Positions 1-7,267 of a stretch of 35,864 bases of DNA are shown here, piece after piece. Source of the DNA: an uncultured Eubacteriales bacterium (GTDB taxonomy: Bacteria; Bacillota; Clostridia; Oscillospirales; Oscillospiraceae); NCBI GenBank assembly GCA_900546415.1, contig URCY01000011.1, forward strand, positions 1 through 35,864. Reading direction: 5' to 3'. Position 1 is the first letter of the stretch, and each line of letters opens with the position of its first letter. A program made the translations under genes and the position numbers. Under the pieces are notes generated by a model. It saw nothing but the letters and a program-made list of their open reading frames with translations. It had not been told where the DNA came from and did not search any database.

Positions 1-15
1 GGACACCGCCATAGT

Positions 16-120
16 GCCCCTTTGGGGCGCTATATCACGCGGCCGCGAGGCCGTATATCATATGCGACAGCATATATCACTCAGCCGGAGGCGGAATATC
101 ATTGCGAAGTCCTGCTTCGC
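16..120. repeat. Tandem array of short hairpins separated by TATATCA spacers
   Basis: Five short stem-loops follow each other: 16-28 (GCCCC/GGGGC), 40-53 (CGGCC, loop GCGA, GGCCG), 61-74 (TATGC/GCATA), about 84-92 (GCC/GGC, weak) and 104-120 (GCGAAG/CTTCGC). The stems differ in sequence but are joined by nearly the same spacer, TATATCA three times and AATATCA once. No coding frame fits. The conserved spacer with variable, compensated stems points to a dispersed intergenic repeat rather than a terminator. Confidence 0.6.
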
Positions 121-175
121 CTGGCCCGCATTTCAATGCGTCAGCATCTTTCACACGATTGAAAATCGTATTGCA

Positions 176-206
176 CTCTAAAAGGGGGATGCCTCGCGGC
201 ATCCCC
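176..206 (-). terminator. Intrinsic terminator of the Gly/Cys-rich gene
   Basis: Read on the minus strand, GGGGGATGCC, a four-base loop and GGCATCCCCC are followed by TTTTAGAG. It lies 14 bases after the stop of the small gene at 220-402. Confidence 0.75.
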
Positions 207-219
207 CCGGCATATTCGA

Positions 220-402
220 TCAGCAGCCGCAGCCAGAGTTGCAGCCGCAGCCGTTGTCGCAGCCGCACCCGCAGCCGCTGGGCGCGGTGTTCGTGCCGTT
301 GCAGCCGCAGCCGCCCAGCAGGCCGCCGTTGCCGCAGAAGCCGCACAGCAGGATCAAGAGAATCAGCCAGCCGCCAACGCCGTTATTGCAGTTACATCCC
401 AT
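220..402 (-). CDS. Small Gly/Cys-rich protein with a membrane-like segment
   Basis: The 60-residue product begins MGCNCNNGVGGW, has a hydrophobic stretch at about residues 12-23 (LILLILLCGFCG), and continues as a Gly/Cys/Asn tail rich in GCGC motifs with about 15 cysteines. Proteins of this build in Firmicutes are often annotated as chorion-class high-cysteine protein (HCB 13) and may belong to spore or envelope layers; that role is inference. A clear ribosome binding site (GGGAGG, 8 bases before the ATG) and a terminator just downstream support it as a real single-gene unit. The tail is low in complexity, so similarity searches will be noisy. Confidence 0.7.
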   Translation of the reverse strand: MGCNCNNGVGGWLILLILLCGFCGNGGLLGGCGCNGTNTAPSGCGCGCDNGCGCNSGCGC

Positions 403-485
403 GATTGAATACCTCCCAGAAGATTTCGAGCACTCGGCTCATTCCATGTTATGACGGGAGGTAAAAATGGTGAAAGGTTTTTCTA

Positions 486-505
486 AGGAAGCTCTGATTC
501 AATCG
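486..505 (+). repeat. Solo copy of the MITE-like terminal repeat
   Basis: AGGAAGCTCTGATTCAATCG matches the right terminal repeat of the element at 8965-9126 in 18 of 20 positions and the left one in 17 of 20. Only the tip is present, just beyond the 3' end of the nucleotidyltransferase gene. Confidence 0.4.
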
Positions 506-514
506 CAAGAGCGT

Positions 515-1099
515 TCAGCGCCGCCCGCGCAGCACCTCGAGCGCCTGCGGCGTGTCCACATCGGTCAGCGAGGCCGCGTCCGTCTCGACGCTCCGGAAGC
601 ACTCCGGATGCGCCCTGATGACGCTGCTGCCGCCGACGTCGCCGGTCAGCGCCAGCAGCTCCGGGAAGAAGCGCTTCGGAAAGAGGTTCGGATTGCCGCG
701 CTTGCCCGCGTGCGCCGCGCCGACGATGCAGTCCGGGTGAGCGCGCCACTCGGCGGCGATGCGCCGCAGCAGCTCCTGCGAGAGCAGCGGCTGATCGGCC
801 ACGACGAAGGCGATGCCGTCGCAGTCGGCCATTGCGGCCGTGCCGAGCGCAACGGAGCGGCTCTGCCCGAGATCCGGGCGGTCGTTGCGCACGCAGGCAA
901 AGCCGAATTCCCGCGCCAGCGCCTCCACGCCGTCATACTGCGTCACCACCGTCACGCACGAAAACACGTCCGTCGGGACGGCCTCCAGCGTGCGGCGGAT
1001 CAGGGGCTTGCCCTCAAACAGCGCGGTGAGCTTGTTGCTCTGAAACCGGCTGGAGCAGCCCGCCGCGAGGATCAGGCAGCCGAGTTTTTGGTTTTCCAT
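515..1099 (-). CDS. MobA/MocA-like nucleotidyltransferase (molybdenum cofactor)
   Basis: The 194-residue product starts MENQKLGCLILAAGCSSRF, the nucleotide-binding loop of MobA-like NTP transferases (LAAGxSxR...K). It continues with VVADQPLL, the family's DQP motif. Relatives transfer CMP or GMP to molybdopterin; next to a molybdenum hydroxylase operon the likely job is making molybdopterin cytosine dinucleotide for that enzyme. The frame is open 40 codons further upstream, but a TATACT -10 at 1125-1130 would start the transcript inside that extension, so the ATG at 1099 is preferred (GGGGGTG upstream). It is divergent from the hydroxylase genes. The specific nucleotide is not settled. Confidence 0.8.
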   Translation of the reverse strand: MENQKLGCLILAAGCSSRFQSNKLTALFEGKPLIRRTLEAVPTDVFSCVTVVTQYDGVEALAREFGFACVRNDRPDLGQSRSVALGTAAMADCDGIAFVVADQPLLSQELLRRIAAEWRAHPDCIVGAAHAGKRGNPNLFPKRFFPELLALTGDVGGSSVIRAHPECFRSVETDAASLTDVDTPQALEVLRGRR

Positions 1100-1117
1100 C
1101 CTTCCGCACCCCCATTT

Positions 1118-1135
1118 CACCATTAGTATAACCCA
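1118..1135 (-). promoter_or_regulatory. Probable -10 element of the nucleotidyltransferase gene
   Basis: TATACT on the minus strand at 1130-1125, about 26 bases before the chosen start; no convincing -35 was seen. Confidence 0.35.
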
Positions 1136-1214
1136 TTTTTTCGGAAAAGAAAACGCATCTGCGTTCACCATCGTCGAATTGTGCGTTATCTTGTAATTAG
1201 TACAACGATGTTTC

Positions 1215-1243
1215 TTCAAAATATTCCCGTTTTATGCTATACT
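1215..1243 (+). promoter_or_regulatory. Probable promoter of the molybdenum hydroxylase operon
   Basis: An extended -10, TGCTATACT (TATACT at 1238-1243), with a poor -35 (TTCAAA at 1215-1220). The same TGCTATACT form is found before ppdK at 14688-14696. Confidence 0.45.
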
Positions 1244-1275
1244 GACAAAGGAAAGGGGCGGACTGGGGCGTTTTT

Positions 1276-1290
1276 CGTGAACGTTTCACG
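1276..1290. promoter_or_regulatory. Candidate operator palindrome
   Basis: CGTGAA-CGT-TTCACG is a perfect 6-bp inverted repeat with a 3-base centre. It sits between the likely promoter and the start of the hydroxylase large subunit, where a repressor would block transcription. Confidence 0.35.
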
Positions 1291-1323
1291 TCCGCGAGAT
1301 TGTAATCAGGAGGGTTTTGTACT

Positions 1324-3633
1324 ATGAATGTCGGTAAAAGTGTCGTTCGTGTCGACGCCTTTGACAAGGCGACCGGCAGAGCCAAATACACCGATGACCT
1401 CTGCGACAAGAGCGCGCTGATTCTCCGGGTCGTGCGCTCCACCATTGCCCACGGCTTTGTGAAGTCCGTGGATATTTCCGAGGCGATGAAGGTGCCCGGC
1501 GTCGTGCGCATTTTCACCTGTTTTGACGTGCCGGACATCCGCTTCCCGACCGCCGGTCACCCGTGGTCGGTCGAGGCTGCGCATCAGGACGTCGCCGACC
1601 GCCGTCTGCTGAACATCCACGTGCGCTATTACGGCGACGACGTCGCCGTCGTGGTCGCGGAGGACGAGGTCGCCGCCGCGCAGGCCGCGCGTCTGGTCAA
1701 GGTCGAATACGACGAGCTGCCCTTCGTGCTCGACGTACAGAAGGCCATGGAGGACGGCGCGCCGCAGATTCACAAGCGCTTCCCCAACAACATCCTCAAG
1801 CACACGGAGATCCGCAAGGGCAACTATGAAGAAGCCATCAAGGAGCCGGGGCTGATCTGCGTGGACAAGTGGTACGAGACGCCCGCCGTCCAGCACTGCC
1901 ACATTGAAAACCACATTGCCTATGCCTATGAAGAGGCCGGCAAGATCGTCATCGTCTCCTCCACCCAGATCCCGCACATCGTCCGCCGCACCGTCGGTCA
2001 GGCGCTGGGCATCGACTGGGGCCGCGTGCGCATCATCAAGCCGTACATCGGCGGCGGCTTCGGCAACAAGCAGGACACGCTCTATGAGCCGCTGGTCGCT
2101 TGGGTGTCGATGCAGCTCGGCGGCCGTCTGGTGAAGCTGGACATTCCCCGCGAGGATACCTTCATCTCCAACCGCATCCGCCACGCCATTCGCTTCCACC
2201 TCGTCTCGTGGCTCCGCCCGGACGGCACCTTCGTCGCCCGCAAGGCCGAGCTGTTCTCCAATCAGGGCGCTTACGCCTCCCATGGCCACAGCATCGTCGC
2301 CAAGGCGATGGGCTCGTTCCCGCAGCTCTATCCCTGCGACAACTTCGAGTGCGACGCCTACACCGTCTATACCAACCGCTCCGCCGCCGGCGCCATGCGC
2401 GGCTACGGTATGCCGCAGGCGTCCTTCGCGCACGAGGCGCACATCGAGGACATCTGCAAGGCGCTCGGCGTCGACTCGCTGAAGTTCCGCCGCGAGCATC
2501 TGATGCCGGTCGGCTTCGTCGACGGCTTCTCCAAAAACGAGAACTATTTTGACTCCTTCAATCAGTGCTTCGACAAGGCTGTGGCCTACATGGACTACGA
2601 CCGCAAGCACGCCGAATATGCCAAGCAGACCGGCGACATCCGCAAGGGCATCGGCATTGCCCCCTTCTGGTATAACACCGCCGTCTGGCCGATCTCGCTG
2701 GAGCATTCCTCCTGCCGCATGGTGCTCAATCAGGACGGCTCGATCCAGGTTCAGGTCGGCGAGACCGAGATCGGTCAGGGCGCCGACACCGCCTACGCGC
2801 AGATGGCCGCCGACGTCGTCGGCATCAAGGACTACCGCGACGTGCACGTCGTCTCCTGTCAGGACACCGACGTGACCCCGTTCGGCCTTGGCGCCTATGC
2901 CTCCCGTCAGACCTACGTCGTCGGCTTCTCCATCACGCAGACCGGCAAGATCCTCAAGGACAAGATCCTCGAATATGCCAAGGAGATCACCCGCTGCCCG
3001 ATCTCCAATATGGACATCATCGACAGCAACATCGTCCGCACGACCGACGGCCGCGTCCTGCGCAGCCTGCGTGAGCTGGCCACCGAGGCGTTCTACAGCC
3101 TGACCCACTCCGAGCACATCACCGCCGAGTCGACCTACCAGATCAAGAACAACGCCTATTCCTTCGGCTGCTGCTGCGCCGAGGTCACGGTCGATGTTCC
3201 GATGTGCCGCGTCCATATCGACAAAATCATCAACGTCCACGACTGCGGCAGCCTCATCAATCCGCAGCTCGCCGAGGCGCAGGTGCACGGCGGCATGTCC
3301 ATGGGCATCGGCTATGCGCTGAGCGAGCAGATCCTGTGGGATGAAAAGACCGGCAAGCCGCTGAACAACAACCTGCTGGACTACAAGCTGTCCTCGACCA
3401 TGGATCACCCGCATCTGGAGGCGCAGTTCGTGCAAAATCCGGAGCCGACCAGCCCCTTCGGCACAAAGGCGCTCGGCGAGCCGCCTGCCTGCCCGGTCGC
3501 CCCGGCCATCCGCAACGCGATCCTCAACGCCACCGGCGTGGCGATCGATCAGGCGCCGATGAATCCGCACGTTCTGTTCAAGCGCTTCAGCGAGGAAGGC
3601 CTGATCGACGATCCGTGGAGAAAGGAGAACTAA
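1324..3633 (+). CDS. xdhA: Molybdenum hydroxylase large subunit (xanthine dehydrogenase type)
   Basis: The 769-residue product has the length of separate molybdopterin-binding subunits of bacterial xanthine dehydrogenases. Visible family signatures include STQIPH, PYIGGGFGNKQD, the AMRGYG loop, EIGQGADTAY, and GTKALGEPP near the C-terminus, which holds the expected catalytic glutamate. It would hydroxylate a purine or related heterocycle using the molybdenum centre, passing electrons to the FeS and FAD subunits encoded just downstream. AGGAGGG lies 9 bases before the ATG, and the next gene starts 3 bases after the stop. Substrate cannot be read from sequence: xanthine or hypoxanthine is likely given the hydantoinase nearby, but nicotinate or other hydroxylases share the fold. 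Confidence 0.88.
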   Translation: MNVGKSVVRVDAFDKATGRAKYTDDLCDKSALILRVVRSTIAHGFVKSVDISEAMKVPGVVRIFTCFDVPDIRFPTAGHPWSVEAAHQDVADRRLLNIHVRYYGDDVAVVVAEDEVAAAQAARLVKVEYDELPFVLDVQKAMEDGAPQIHKRFPNNILKHTEIRKGNYEEAIKEPGLICVDKWYETPAVQHCHIENHIAYAYEEAGKIVIVSSTQIPHIVRRTVGQALGIDWGRVRIIKPYIGGGFGNKQDTLYEPLVAWVSMQLGGRLVKLDIPREDTFISNRIRHAIRFHLVSWLRPDGTFVARKAELFSNQGAYASHGHSIVAKAMGSFPQLYPCDNFECDAYTVYTNRSAAGAMRGYGMPQASFAHEAHIEDICKALGVDSLKFRREHLMPVGFVDGFSKNENYFDSFNQCFDKAVAYMDYDRKHAEYAKQTGDIRKGIGIAPFWYNTAVWPISLEHSSCRMVLNQDGSIQVQVGETEIGQGADTAYAQMAADVVGIKDYRDVHVVSCQDTDVTPFGLGAYASRQTYVVGFSITQTGKILKDKILEYAKEITRCPISNMDIIDSNIVRTTDGRVLRSLRELATEAFYSLTHSEHITAESTYQIKNNAYSFGCCCAEVTVDVPMCRVHIDKIINVHDCGSLINPQLAEAQVHGGMSMGIGYALSEQILWDEKTGKPLNNNLLDYKLSSTMDHPHLEAQFVQNPEPTSPFGTKALGEPPACPVAPAIRNAILNATGVAIDQAPMNPHVLFKRFSEEGLIDDPWRKEN

Positions 3634-3636
3634 GCC

Positions 3637-4518
3637 ATGTATGATATGAAAGAATATTACGAATCCGAGAGCGTGCAGGACGCCGTCCGCCTGCGTCTGG
3701 CGCACCCGCAGGCGCACATCATCGCAGGCGGCTCGGACGTGCTCGTGCAGATGCGCGAGGGCAAGCGCGCCGGCGTGGAGCTGATCTCCATTTATATGCT
3801 CGACGAGCTGCGCGGCGTCAGCATCGACGAGGAGGAGAACATCCGCATCGGCAGTCTGACCAGCTTCTCCCACATCACCCGCGACCCCATCATCCAGAAG
3901 TACATCAACGTCCTCGGCGAGGCGGTCGATCAGGTCGGCGGCCCGCAGATCCGCAACATCGGCACGATCGGCGGCAACACCTGCAACGGCGTCACCTCGG
4001 CCGACTCCGCCTCCACGCTCCACGCATGGGAGGCCGTTGTCGAGCTGACCGGCCCGAACGGCACGCGCCGCGTCCCGATCAAGGACTTTTACCTCAAGGC
4101 GAAGGTCGTCGACATCCGCGACGGCGAGATCCAGACCGCCATCCTGATCCCGAAGGCCAGCTACGAGAACACCTACGGCTACTATATCAAATACGCCATG
4201 CGCAACGCGCTGGACATCGCCACGAACGGCTGCTCCGTGAACGTGCGCCTGTCGGCCGACAAAAAGACCTTTGACCGCGTCCGCGTCGCCTACGGCGTCG
4301 CCGGCCCGATCCCGATGCGCGCCCCGCACGCCGAGGAGTTCCTCACCGGCAAGGCCGTCACCATGGAAAACGTCGAAGCCTTCGCGCAGAAGGTGCTTGA
4401 GGACATCAATCCGCGTGACTCGTGGCGCGCCTCCAAGGCGCTGCGTCAGCACGTCGCCGTCGAGAGCGCCAAGCGCTGCATCATCGAATCCGTAAAACGT
4501 GCAGGAGGTGCCTTCTGA
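3637..4518 (+). CDS. xdhB: Molybdenum hydroxylase FAD subunit
   Basis: The 293-residue product is a CO-dehydrogenase-flavoprotein / XdhB type FAD-binding subunit. The two FAD loops are seen as HIIAGGSDVLVQMREGK (residues about 28-44) and RNIGTIGGNTCNGVTSAD (about 107-124). It accepts electrons from the iron-sulfur subunit and passes them to NAD+ or another acceptor. It lies 3 bases after the large subunit, and its stop overlaps the next start (TGATG), so the three are surely co-translated. The order large-FAD-FeS is one of the usual arrangements. Confidence 0.88.
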   Translation: MYDMKEYYESESVQDAVRLRLAHPQAHIIAGGSDVLVQMREGKRAGVELISIYMLDELRGVSIDEEENIRIGSLTSFSHITRDPIIQKYINVLGEAVDQVGGPQIRNIGTIGGNTCNGVTSADSASTLHAWEAVVELTGPNGTRRVPIKDFYLKAKVVDIRDGEIQTAILIPKASYENTYGYYIKYAMRNALDIATNGCSVNVRLSADKKTFDRVRVAYGVAGPIPMRAPHAEEFLTGKAVTMENVEAFAQKVLEDINPRDSWRASKALRQHVAVESAKRCIIESVKRAGGAF

Positions 4519-5024
4519 TGGAAAACCAGTACCGTCTTGTGAAATATAACCTCAACGGCAAGGACGTGCAGCAGATCGTCGACGTCCGCGCCAGCCTGAC
4601 CGATATGCTGCGCAACGACTTCCGCATGACCTCCGTGAAGAAGGGCTGCGAGGTCGGCGAGTGCGGCGCCTGCACCGTCCTGATCGACGGCGAGGCGTTC
4701 AACTCCTGCATCTATCTGGCCGTCTGGGCAAACGGCAAAAAGATCCGCACGCTCGAGAGCCTCATCGGCCCGAACGGCGAGCTGTCCGACATTCAGCAAG
4801 CCTTCATCGAGGAGGCCGCCATCCAGTGCGGCTTCTGCACGCCGGGCTTCCTGATGAGCTCGATCGAGATCCTCGAGAGCGGTAAGGAATACACCGACGC
4901 CCAGCTCCGCAAGCTGCTCTCCGGCCACCTGTGCCGCTGCACCGGCTATGAGAACATCATCAAGGCCGTCAAGAAAACCATGTATAAGCGCCTCGGCAAG
5001 CCCATGCCCGAGGAAGCAAAGTGA
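4518..5024 (+). CDS. xdhC: Molybdenum hydroxylase [2Fe-2S] subunit
   Basis: The 168-residue product has both cluster motifs: the plant-type ferredoxin set GCEVGECGACTVLIDG...C in the first half and the helical-domain set QCGFCTPG...GHLCRCTGY in the second. All eight cysteines are in place. The ATG at 4518 is chosen because AGGAGG lies 9 bases upstream and because the FAD-gene stop overlaps it; the frame is open further upstream only as overlap with that gene. The symbol follows the E. coli xdhABC convention. Confidence 0.9.
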   Translation: MENQYRLVKYNLNGKDVQQIVDVRASLTDMLRNDFRMTSVKKGCEVGECGACTVLIDGEAFNSCIYLAVWANGKKIRTLESLIGPNGELSDIQQAFIEEAAIQCGFCTPGFLMSSIEILESGKEYTDAQLRKLLSGHLCRCTGYENIIKAVKKTMYKRLGKPMPEEAK

Positions 5025-5060
5025 TCGCAGCAGTCGGCTGCTTCCTGTAATCACATAAAG

Positions 5061-5097
5061 AATAATGGCGGACACATTCGTGTCTGCCATTATTTTT
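5061..5097 (+). terminator. Terminator of the molybdenum hydroxylase operon
   Basis: AATAATGGCGGACAC and GTGTCTGCCATTATT pair over 15 bases with one G-U, a 4-base loop and then TTTTT, 37 bases after the last stop. Confidence 0.85.
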
Positions 5098-5178
5098 CGG
5101 GCTGTCCAAAAAGCCGGAATCTCAAAAAGCAGTGTAATATGATTTTTCGATTGTGTGAAAAATGCTTCGCACGGGAAA

Positions 5179-5243
5179 CGCGGGCCTGCGCCCGCGTGAC
5201 ATGGCGCTTCCGAGGAGGCGCCGTCGCGGTGTCGCTCCGCGAC
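5179..5243. repeat. Three adjacent GC-rich hairpins
   Basis: CGCGGGC/GCCCGCG (5179-5196), GGCGC/GCGCC (5203-5222) and GTCGCGG/CCGCGAC (5223-5243) abut each other. The arrangement recalls the array at 16-120 but lacks its TATATCA spacer. Confidence 0.45.
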
Positions 5244-5265
5244 CGATTCATACATTCCAATGTAA

Positions 5266-5376
5266 GAAACCGGCAGGTTTTTTCATAAAACCTACCAGTT
5301 TTGTGTCATTGCGAGGAGGGCGCGTGCGCCCGACGCGGCAATCTTTGACGAAACGATTTGCCATCCCGGAACGAAT
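5266..5376 (-). repeat. Intergenic repeat, inverted copy
   Basis: This is an inverted, diverged copy of the repeat at 5488 and 5633: the AAAACCTACC hairpin, GTGTCATTGCGAGG, GCGGCAATCTT and CCATCCCGGAACGA appear in reversed order and complement. The TCATTGCGAGG...GCAATCT core is, from memory, a very widespread bacterial intergenic repeat. Confidence 0.55.
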
Positions 5377-5487
5377 TATGGTTGGGCGGAACGAAACAGA
5401 ACCTTAAAATGAAGAGAGAGGAAGCGGAACGAAGCAGCAAATCTCCTGTTTTTTGTGATAGGAATTTCTTCTTGTTTCGTGCTCCCG

Positions 5488-5615
5488 TGCTTCGCTACGG
5501 GATGCCATGCCTTCGGCTTAAAGATTGCCACGGCCGCGCTGCGGCCTCGCAATGACACGAAAATGGTAGGTTTTGCAATAAAACCTACCATTTATATTTC
5601 CAAAATGTTTGAAGT
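5488..5615 (+). repeat. Intergenic repeat, direct copy 1
   Basis: About 128 bp. It runs CGTGCTTCGCTACGGGATGCC, AAGATTGCCACGGCCGC, CGGCCTCGCAATGACAC, then a hairpin of ATGGTAGGTTTT and AAAACCTACCAT, then CCAAAATGTTTGAAGTCCGT. All blocks recur in the same order at 5633-5768. Confidence 0.7.
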
Positions 5616-5632
5616 CCGTCTCGCAGGGGCAC

Positions 5633-5768
5633 CGTGCTTCGTTCCGGGATGCCATACCTCAAACTTTAAGATTGCCACGGCCGCAACGCGGCCTCGCAAT
5701 GACACAAAAAATGGTAGGTTTTGCAATAAAACCTACCATTTTTATTCCAAAATGTTTGAAATCCGTGC
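5633..5768 (+). repeat. Intergenic repeat, direct copy 2
   Basis: Same block order as 5488-5615, with small differences (CGTTCCGGGATGCCATACC; GTTTGAAATCCGTGC). Short open frames run across these repeats in several phases but have no ribosome binding sites or recognisable products; nothing else was seen in 5100-5869. Confidence 0.7.
5706..5743. terminator. Bidirectional terminator inside repeat copy 2
   Basis: AAAAAATGGTAGGTTTT, a GCAAT loop, and AAAACCTACCATTTTT give a long stem with A- and T-runs on both sides. It is the first strong terminator after the dihydropyrimidinase stop on the minus strand. Confidence 0.65.
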
Positions 5769-5869
5769 GACCCTGCGGCGCGCCTCGAAGGGTGCGGCTT
5801 CAGAGCACCGGTCTGCGCCTGCGCGCGTTTCACGCGGCCGCTCGGCCGGAGCTTATCGCGCAGCCCTCC

Positions 5870-7240
5870 TCACAGGCAGCATCTTCCGCGCGGGATATAG
5901 CGGCCGCCGTGGCTGTCGAGAATTTCGCCGTTCTCGACGGCGCATTTGCCGCGCAGCCAGACCTGCGCGATGTGCCCGGCGACCTCGAAGCCCTCATAGG
6001 GCGCGTAGTCGACGTTCGCGGCCTGATCGGCGGCGGTGATTTTCGTCGTGCCCTCGGGATCATAGACGACGATGTCGGCGTCCGCGCCCTCGGCAATGTG
6101 CCCCTTGCGCGGATAGCAGCCGTAGAGCTTGGCGGGCGCCTCGGAGAGCACCTCGGCCATGCGCTCGGCGGTGATCCGCCCGGCCTTGACGCCGTAGGTA
6201 TAGAGCAGCACGCCGCGCGTCTCGACGCCGGGCATACCGCCGGGGATCTTGGTGAAGTCCTCGCGGCCGAAGGCCTTCTGCGTCAGCGTGAAGCTGCAAT
6301 GATCGGTCGAGACGGTCTGAATCTCGCGGTCGGCCAGCGCCCTCCAGAGCACGTCGTTGTCGCGCGGCTTGCGCAGCGGCGGCGCGCAGACATATTTCGC
6401 GCCCTCAAAATCGGGCAGATCATAGAGGTGATCGTCCAGCAGCAGATAGTGCGGGCAGGTTTCGACATAGACCGTCTGCCCGCGCGCCCGCGCGGCCTCG
6501 ACCTCGCGCAGGCTGGCCTCGCAGGTCAGGTGCACGATCACGACCGGCACGTCGGCGACCCCGGCGATCTTCAGCAGACGGCCGACGGCCTCTGCCTCGA
6601 GCAGCGCCGGACGGCAGCGCGGATGCGCTGACGGGGACAGCTCCCCGGCGGCCTTTTTCTCGGCGATGAGCGAGTCGATCACGCCGGCGTTCTCGCAGTG
6701 GACGCCCGCGATGCCGCCCAGCTCCTTGAGCTTCTGCAGCGCCTCAAAGATCGCGCCGTCGCCGATCATCATGGCCGGATAGGTCATGTACATTTTGAAC
6801 GAGGAGATGCCCTGCTCGAACATCCTCGGCAGCTCGGCAATGATCCCGTCGTTCCAGTCGTCGATGGTCATGTGGAAGCCGTAGTCGCAGGCGGTGCGGC
6901 CGTCGGCCTTCCTGTGCCAGAGGTCGAGGCCGTATTGCAGCGTCTCGCCCTTGTTCGGGCAGGCGAAATCGATGACCATTGTCGTGCCGCCGCGCAGCGC
7001 CGAGCGCCCGCCGGTGTAAAAATCGTCGGCGGTGGTGGTGTTGCAGACGTCGAGGTCGAAATGGGTGTGCGCGTCGATGAAGCCGGGGAAGAGCAGCTTG
7101 CCGCTGACGTCGACGACCTTTGCCTCCGCGCAGGAAAGGTCGGCGCCGACCCGTTCAATGCGCTCGCCGTCGATCAGCACGTCGGCGCGCTGCTGTCCGT
7201 CGGCGTTGACGACGACGCCGCCCTTGAGTAGTGTTTTCAA
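5870..7240 (-). CDS. hydA: Dihydropyrimidinase / D-hydantoinase
   Basis: The 456-residue product is a cyclic amidohydrolase. Metal-site motifs are in place: GFIDAHTHFDLD (His pair, about residue 57), SSFKMYMTYP (the lysine normally carboxylated), GVHCEN, IVHLTCE and TVSTDHCSF (metal-binding Asp). It should open the ring of dihydropyrimidines or hydantoins. With a purine-hydroxylase operon close by, a role in purine or pyrimidine breakdown is plausible. The start codon is TTG (GAAAGGAGC about 9 bases upstream). It is 27 bases after the polysaccharide deacetylase and may be cotranscribed with it and nrdR. Confidence 0.85.
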   Translation of the reverse strand: MKTLLKGGVVVNADGQQRADVLIDGERIERVGADLSCAEAKVVDVSGKLLFPGFIDAHTHFDLDVCNTTTADDFYTGGRSALRGGTTMVIDFACPNKGETLQYGLDLWHRKADGRTACDYGFHMTIDDWNDGIIAELPRMFEQGISSFKMYMTYPAMMIGDGAIFEALQKLKELGGIAGVHCENAGVIDSLIAEKKAAGELSPSAHPRCRPALLEAEAVGRLLKIAGVADVPVVIVHLTCEASLREVEAARARGQTVYVETCPHYLLLDDHLYDLPDFEGAKYVCAPPLRKPRDNDVLWRALADREIQTVSTDHCSFTLTQKAFGREDFTKIPGGMPGVETRGVLLYTYGVKAGRITAERMAEVLSEAPAKLYGCYPRKGHIAEGADADIVVYDPEGTTKITAADQAANVDYAPYEGFEVAGHIAQVWLRGKCAVENGEILDSHGGRYIPRGRCCL

Positions 7241-7267
7241 AAAAGACCGCTCCTTTCTGTTTTACGG

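Noticed and set aside
467..1126. Frame with a good ribosome binding site (GGGAGG) starting MVKGFSKEALIQ
   Set aside because: After about 15 codons it runs antisense through the nucleotidyltransferase; the start region overlaps a repeat end, so the site is probably accidental.
1306..4452. Open frame of over 1000 codons antisense to the molybdenum hydroxylase genes
   Set aside because: It is the mirror of GC-rich codon use in well-recognised genes; composition is low-complexity (RADGVAH-type), with no motifs and no ribosome binding site.
5488..5768. CRISPR array
   Set aside because: Only two direct copies of about 130 bp, with no short regular repeats or spacers and no cas genes.
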